64,000 nt of DNA from Stenopsyche tienmushanensis (taxonomy: Eukaryota > Arthropoda > Insecta > Trichoptera > Stenopsychidae). The notes beneath the pieces were generated by a model, which did no database searches, was not told the origin of the DNA, and saw only the letters and a list, made by a program, of their open reading frames with translations. The stretch lies in the NCBI GenBank assembly GCA_008973525.1, contig WACJ01000514.1, positions 1,922,001 through 1,986,000 of the forward strand, given 5' to 3'. Shown one piece after another: positions 60,101 to 64,000 of this stretch; within the stretch, counting starts at the first letter, position 1, and every line of letters starts with the position of its first letter. The translations under genes and the position numbers were made by a program.

Positions 60101-61660
60101 TGATTTATACTACAGCAATCGCAAAATGTTACTCCAGGTTTTACTTATATTTTCCTGCTATAAAATCATCTACAAAATTAGCTGAAACTGAAACTTAATG
60201 CATTATCAAAGTCATAGATGTACATTTTGAACAAAAGGCTTCAATCCCCTTAGTGAAATTATTATAAAATAAATATTCAAAATTTATATGCGATGTAACA
60301 TTTGTGTAATGATCATTTTCTTCCAAGTTTTTTTTTAAATTAAAGCGATAAAGAGTTAGCGTGTTTGTATAGTCCGTGTTGATGTTATGCGATATTATCT
60401 TGATAACTTTATACCAAAGTAACTGAACCTAAAAATATGTAGATTTGTGTATATAACTTACTTCCAAAAATAACTGTCATCATTAATGTGTTTAAGTAAT
60501 GGTCTTAACCCTTCCATGTCATACGATAATATATCATCGAAATGTGTTTCTGTTTCCATTAGCGTTATTATAAATTATCCTTTCTTTTTTCCTATTTTCT
60601 GAGGAATCCCTCATATTTCCTGGCGTATGAATTTATTACGAAAACAAAACTATATGTTAATGACTCCCATATACGCTTTTTCGTTTTTATCTTTTGCTTA
60701 TCTGACTGCAATGCGTACACGGCCATTCGAAATGGTATAGACTCTATTCCATGATATATGTAAATATGTCATGCTTCCAATAATGAAAGCCTCAACTGTA
60801 TGAAATAATTCTTGTCATCGTGAATATTGCTTTGTTCGGTCGTCGTGACGGCATTCAAAACTTCGATAGATAAATCATTTCGAAATTGAATATATCGCAA
60901 TAAAATTACCGAAAGTCATAGACGCCCGTGTCGGCAAGGAAGAATTATTTTCTAAGAGAGTCTCTTCCACAATCGATCACCCCGGTTTGTTCGCTTTCCT
61001 GGGGAGCTTTAATGGATTGGTGACATTTATTACCCAACAAAAAACACGCGTTCAATGTCGGTAACCATTTTTAAACCGCAAGTAGGAAGTGTCATTGTTT
61101 ACCGAGTGATTCACTTCGGAGGAATCTCTGGAGATCAAACCGTAGCTAAAAATAAATCTAAAAAGATGTTAAGTATAAATCTTGTCTAAATTATACGCGA
61201 GAATAACTTGGGATAGATCAGAGATGCCACAAAAGCGTGCATCTTTGTTGTCGGTAATATATGTGCTTATAAAATAAAGCATAAACTCATCAAAGTCATC
61301 GTTGTGACCATAAAGGATTTAACACACAGTGCTTCCGGTGCACATTTTCATCAAAATCATCCATTCATTTAAATGTTCTTTAATTGATTTATAATTCCGC
61401 CAAAAATAACTATAAAACAGCAGAAAAACGCATTTCGCATAGGGACAAGGTTTCGAGCTATTCACAATCAAAATCAAAAAATATATTATTTTGGACTTCA
61501 CTCCTCAAATCAATTAGTTTTTCCAATTTCTCACAAACGATCGATAGTTTTTTTGATATGAACATAGCACGTTTAAATACAGAGACTAAACTTTCATATG
61601 GAAGCTAAATACCATAATTTTAGCTCTGTTTAAATAATCATATATCATTATCTATATACA
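57168..61660. other. Intergenic DNA, no gene supported
   Basis: A stretch near 57391-57437 could be read as a reverse-transcriptase-like KSKGLDRIPTRYF but is too short to call. A moderately GC-richer segment at 59111-59404 has a 79-codon open frame I do not recognise and an 8-bp inverted repeat (59370-59377 and 59396-59403). The rest is AT-rich. Confidence 0.5.
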
Positions 61661-61785
61661 GGTGTTTTACACATGGAGCGACAAATTTTTTTTGGGGTTT
61701 AAGGGGGTAATTTTCTACGTTTCACAAATAGACTTTATGTCCTAAGTATCAGGGATGTCAAAATAGATTTTCTTTTTTTTTTATA
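61661..61785 (+). repeat. Dispersed repeat, second copy of the 23780-23907 family
   Basis: ATACAGGTGTTTTACACATG, then ACGTTTCACAAATAGACTTT and TATGTCC match the reverse complement of 23780-23907 in the same order. Confidence 0.6.
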
Positions 61786-63359
61786 TGTAGTCGTAATAGC
61801 ACAAAATTACTGCCTTTGTATTTTGCAATGTATTTTTAATCTAAATAAATTACTAATTTGTGCAATTGGTTTAAAGAAAATTAGTTCTGAGCTTCCAAAG
61901 TCTATGAAATGGCAATCAGGGCGAGAAAAAAAATGAAAGCAAACTAACGTCCACGATTTTGGCAAGATCGTGCAAATCATTTTGCTTGTACACTCTCAAT
62001 AAGAATATAAAAAATAGAAAAAAACTCTCATGATGATAGTTTGGAATTGACTAAAAAATTGGATTTTTTTTAATCAAGAAGGAATTAGAAAAGAGCTTAA
62101 TCCCTTTCCAAAATATATATAAGTACATGCTAAACGTAAACAATCGCTAAACACAGGGCTTTTAAACGTTAAATAATTCCAAAAACTTTAAAAGTCTGGC
62201 TGTAACGAAAACCTACAAACAATCTGGAAAAGGAGTCGAACAAGTAGTTTTAATAAATACGCATTGATATATTAAAAAGTGACACAATCAAGTTGTGTAA
62301 TGTAAGTTAACTTTGTTTGCAATACATTTTGTTTTAATACAGAGCAAAATCCAAGTCATTCAATATCGATTTGACATTAAAAAATGTATTTAATTTAATT
62401 ATTTTATCTCAACAGTATAAAGTTTCAATTTGCACCCAAATTATGTCAAATACATGGATGCATGATTGATGTTTCTCGGCGTTCAAATGAAATTGGTTTA
62501 TGGTTAATATCTCAAATTGCTGGTGGGAAAATGATATCGGTCTCGTAGATTTCAAAGGCGGCGCCAGGGCTCGCCAAGGGTCAAAGATTGACAGCTTCAT
62601 CGTCCATCTAAAATCCCAGGTTAAAGTCTAGACCTCGGAGGATACATCAAACGGAGGCTTGGCACTCTATTGCCTTGTTTTGATTTGTTATCAGCGGTGG
62701 AATATATTTCAAATGACGTTTCGAAGAGAGATGAACTTGTCTCGGGAGTCGCGCTCAGAGGTATACAAACCAATAATCGACTTTGAGCCCATAAAAATCT
62801 ATAGGATATATGCTTTTTTCGCGATCATAATCCGGGATTAATAACGATTGATGATTGGATAATTTTAACACTGTCGTCATAAACTATAGAGTTTATTGTC
62901 CTCGTCCCTCTTCGGTGACACTTTAATAGCTCATTAAACTCACATCCGACAGAATCATTTTCATCAACTGACATTTTTTGCTTGGCATTTATCTAGGAAT
63001 AGAAAGGATAAAGAGCTGTTTAGATTAACATCACTATTTTTATTTTGCTAATGTTGGATGTTGAACAAATATATATTGTATCGTTCGTTTTTTGCACATC
63101 ATTTAGAGATCGATTGAAAGTCTCTGAGAACTATCAAGACATCTTGTGATTCATCAGTACAAGGTACAGAATGACGGAGAGCATTTTTCAAGAAGGACAC
63201 AAGTCTTGTCGGCATCATCATGTGGAGACAGGTACCGGACTCTCATTGTTCCATCTTGACCCTTGCTAACACGCTATCTACATTCATCGATCGCCATTCC
63301 AATAACGTCGATAAAAATGGCATGACCCGACAACACAAAATCACCAAAACATGAAGAGA
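61786..63359. other. AT-rich intergenic DNA
   Basis: No gene supported. A Su(H)-type TTTCTCACA lies just upstream at 61527-61535, and a GC-richer spot with GGCGGCGCCAG is near 62560. Both are weak single matches. Confidence 0.5.
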
Positions 63360-63720
63360 CAACTCAAAATTTTCAAAATGGATCATTCGCCGCTGTTAAT
63401 CGTTGTCGTCGATGGCGCAGCGTTCTTCGGATGATTGTTTTAAGAAGTGGACGAGATCGTCGGTCATGATTTCAGCGATTGGTGACGCAGGTCATCCGGA
63501 TAACCTGGCAAGTCATTCTCGTATATCACAAGTGCACGTATTTTCGGGACATTTCCAAGGAGAACAAGGGCGCTGTGGCCGCGCGGTGAGCTGCTGAAGA
63601 TGAAAGAAGAAAGCCAGTTCCCGCGCTCCGTCTCTCCACCAATTACAGACATGCCTATCTCAGCCAGTGAATTTACAACGACGACAAAATATTCACCAGG
63701 GACACTCAACTTGTATCATA
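63360..63720. other. GC-richer block of unknown role
   Basis: Raised GC compared with the flanks. Open frames on both strands (64 codons + at 63403-63597; 81 codons minus at 63709-63464) overlap and neither resembles a protein I know. It could be an exon of a gene beyond the window, a conserved regulatory block or an old repeat. Confidence 0.2.
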
Positions 63721-64000
63721 TAAGTTTAATTCTAATTATAATTGAATTTTGGTTAAATTCATGCCTTGAAAACGAGTTCCACTTGCCATAATTTACCAAC
63801 AAACATGAACAGATGAATGAAAGCTTGTCACGTCAACACTATTTGTTTTCAATCAATTAAAAGATCTTCTTACATTAAGCTAATTTTTTCCCCCTAATAT
63901 TTAAATAAGATCATCTTTTGTATGCTATTCTTGTAAAAATGTAGAATTTTAATATTTGTTGCCGATTAGTTTGTTAATGAACTTTACAAGAATATTTGAC
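63721..64000. other. AT-rich end of window
   Basis: Nothing recognised. Confidence 0.6.

Overview
This window is AT-rich animal DNA and almost certainly comes from an insect. Its one recognisable cellular gene is the 3' part of vestigial (vg), the wing-selector co-factor that partners with Scalloped/TEAD. Six coding exons lie on the + strand at 13473-13671, 14335-14529, 43399-43609, 43958-44086, 44223-44308 and 53571-53620. They join in frame across GT-AG introns into 870 nt (289 codons plus stop). Together they encode a Gly/Ser/Pro-rich stretch with a KEEDL motif, the Tondu/Vg (TDU) domain, an SRNFPASFWNS block, a His/Ala-rich region and a C-terminus ending in KDLYWF. The N-terminal coding exon or exons were not found, so 1-13472 is read as an upstream vg intron or flank. 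I cannot name the order. The gene is stretched by long introns of about 28.9 kb and 9.3 kb.

Layout. 1-13472: intron or upstream DNA with a LINE fragment (about 712-1550, minus), a pogo/Tigger-like deletion derivative with TA target duplications (9302-9927), a hAT-related fragment (about 11543-11905) and several GC-richer islands. These islands or their surroundings contain consensus Su(H) sites. 13473-14529: exons A and B. 14530-43398: a very long intron with a Mutator-like transposase relic (28652-29230), a second pogo/Tigger-like element (36128-36973), a hAT element with TIRs and a degenerate 8-bp duplication (38902-39808), and several GC-richer islands that could be enhancers. 43399-44308: exons C-E, close together. 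44309-53570: the last intron, mostly AT-rich, with GC-richer islands. 53571-53620: the terminal exon, followed by a 3' UTR with polyadenylation signals. 55218-57163: an internally deleted piggyBac-like element. 57168-64000: intergenic DNA with no gene I can support.

How the parts may work together. In Drosophila, vg is driven in the wing by a Notch/Su(H)-dependent boundary enhancer in intron 2 and a Dpp/Mad-dependent quadrant enhancer in intron 4. If the exons here correspond to Drosophila exons 3-8 (an inference from protein content), the Su(H) sites upstream of 13473 lie in the intron 2 position. The 28.9-kb intron is then in the intron 4 position. The enhancer calls rest on motif matches and base composition only. 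No other protein-coding gene, tRNA, rRNA or CRISPR array was found.
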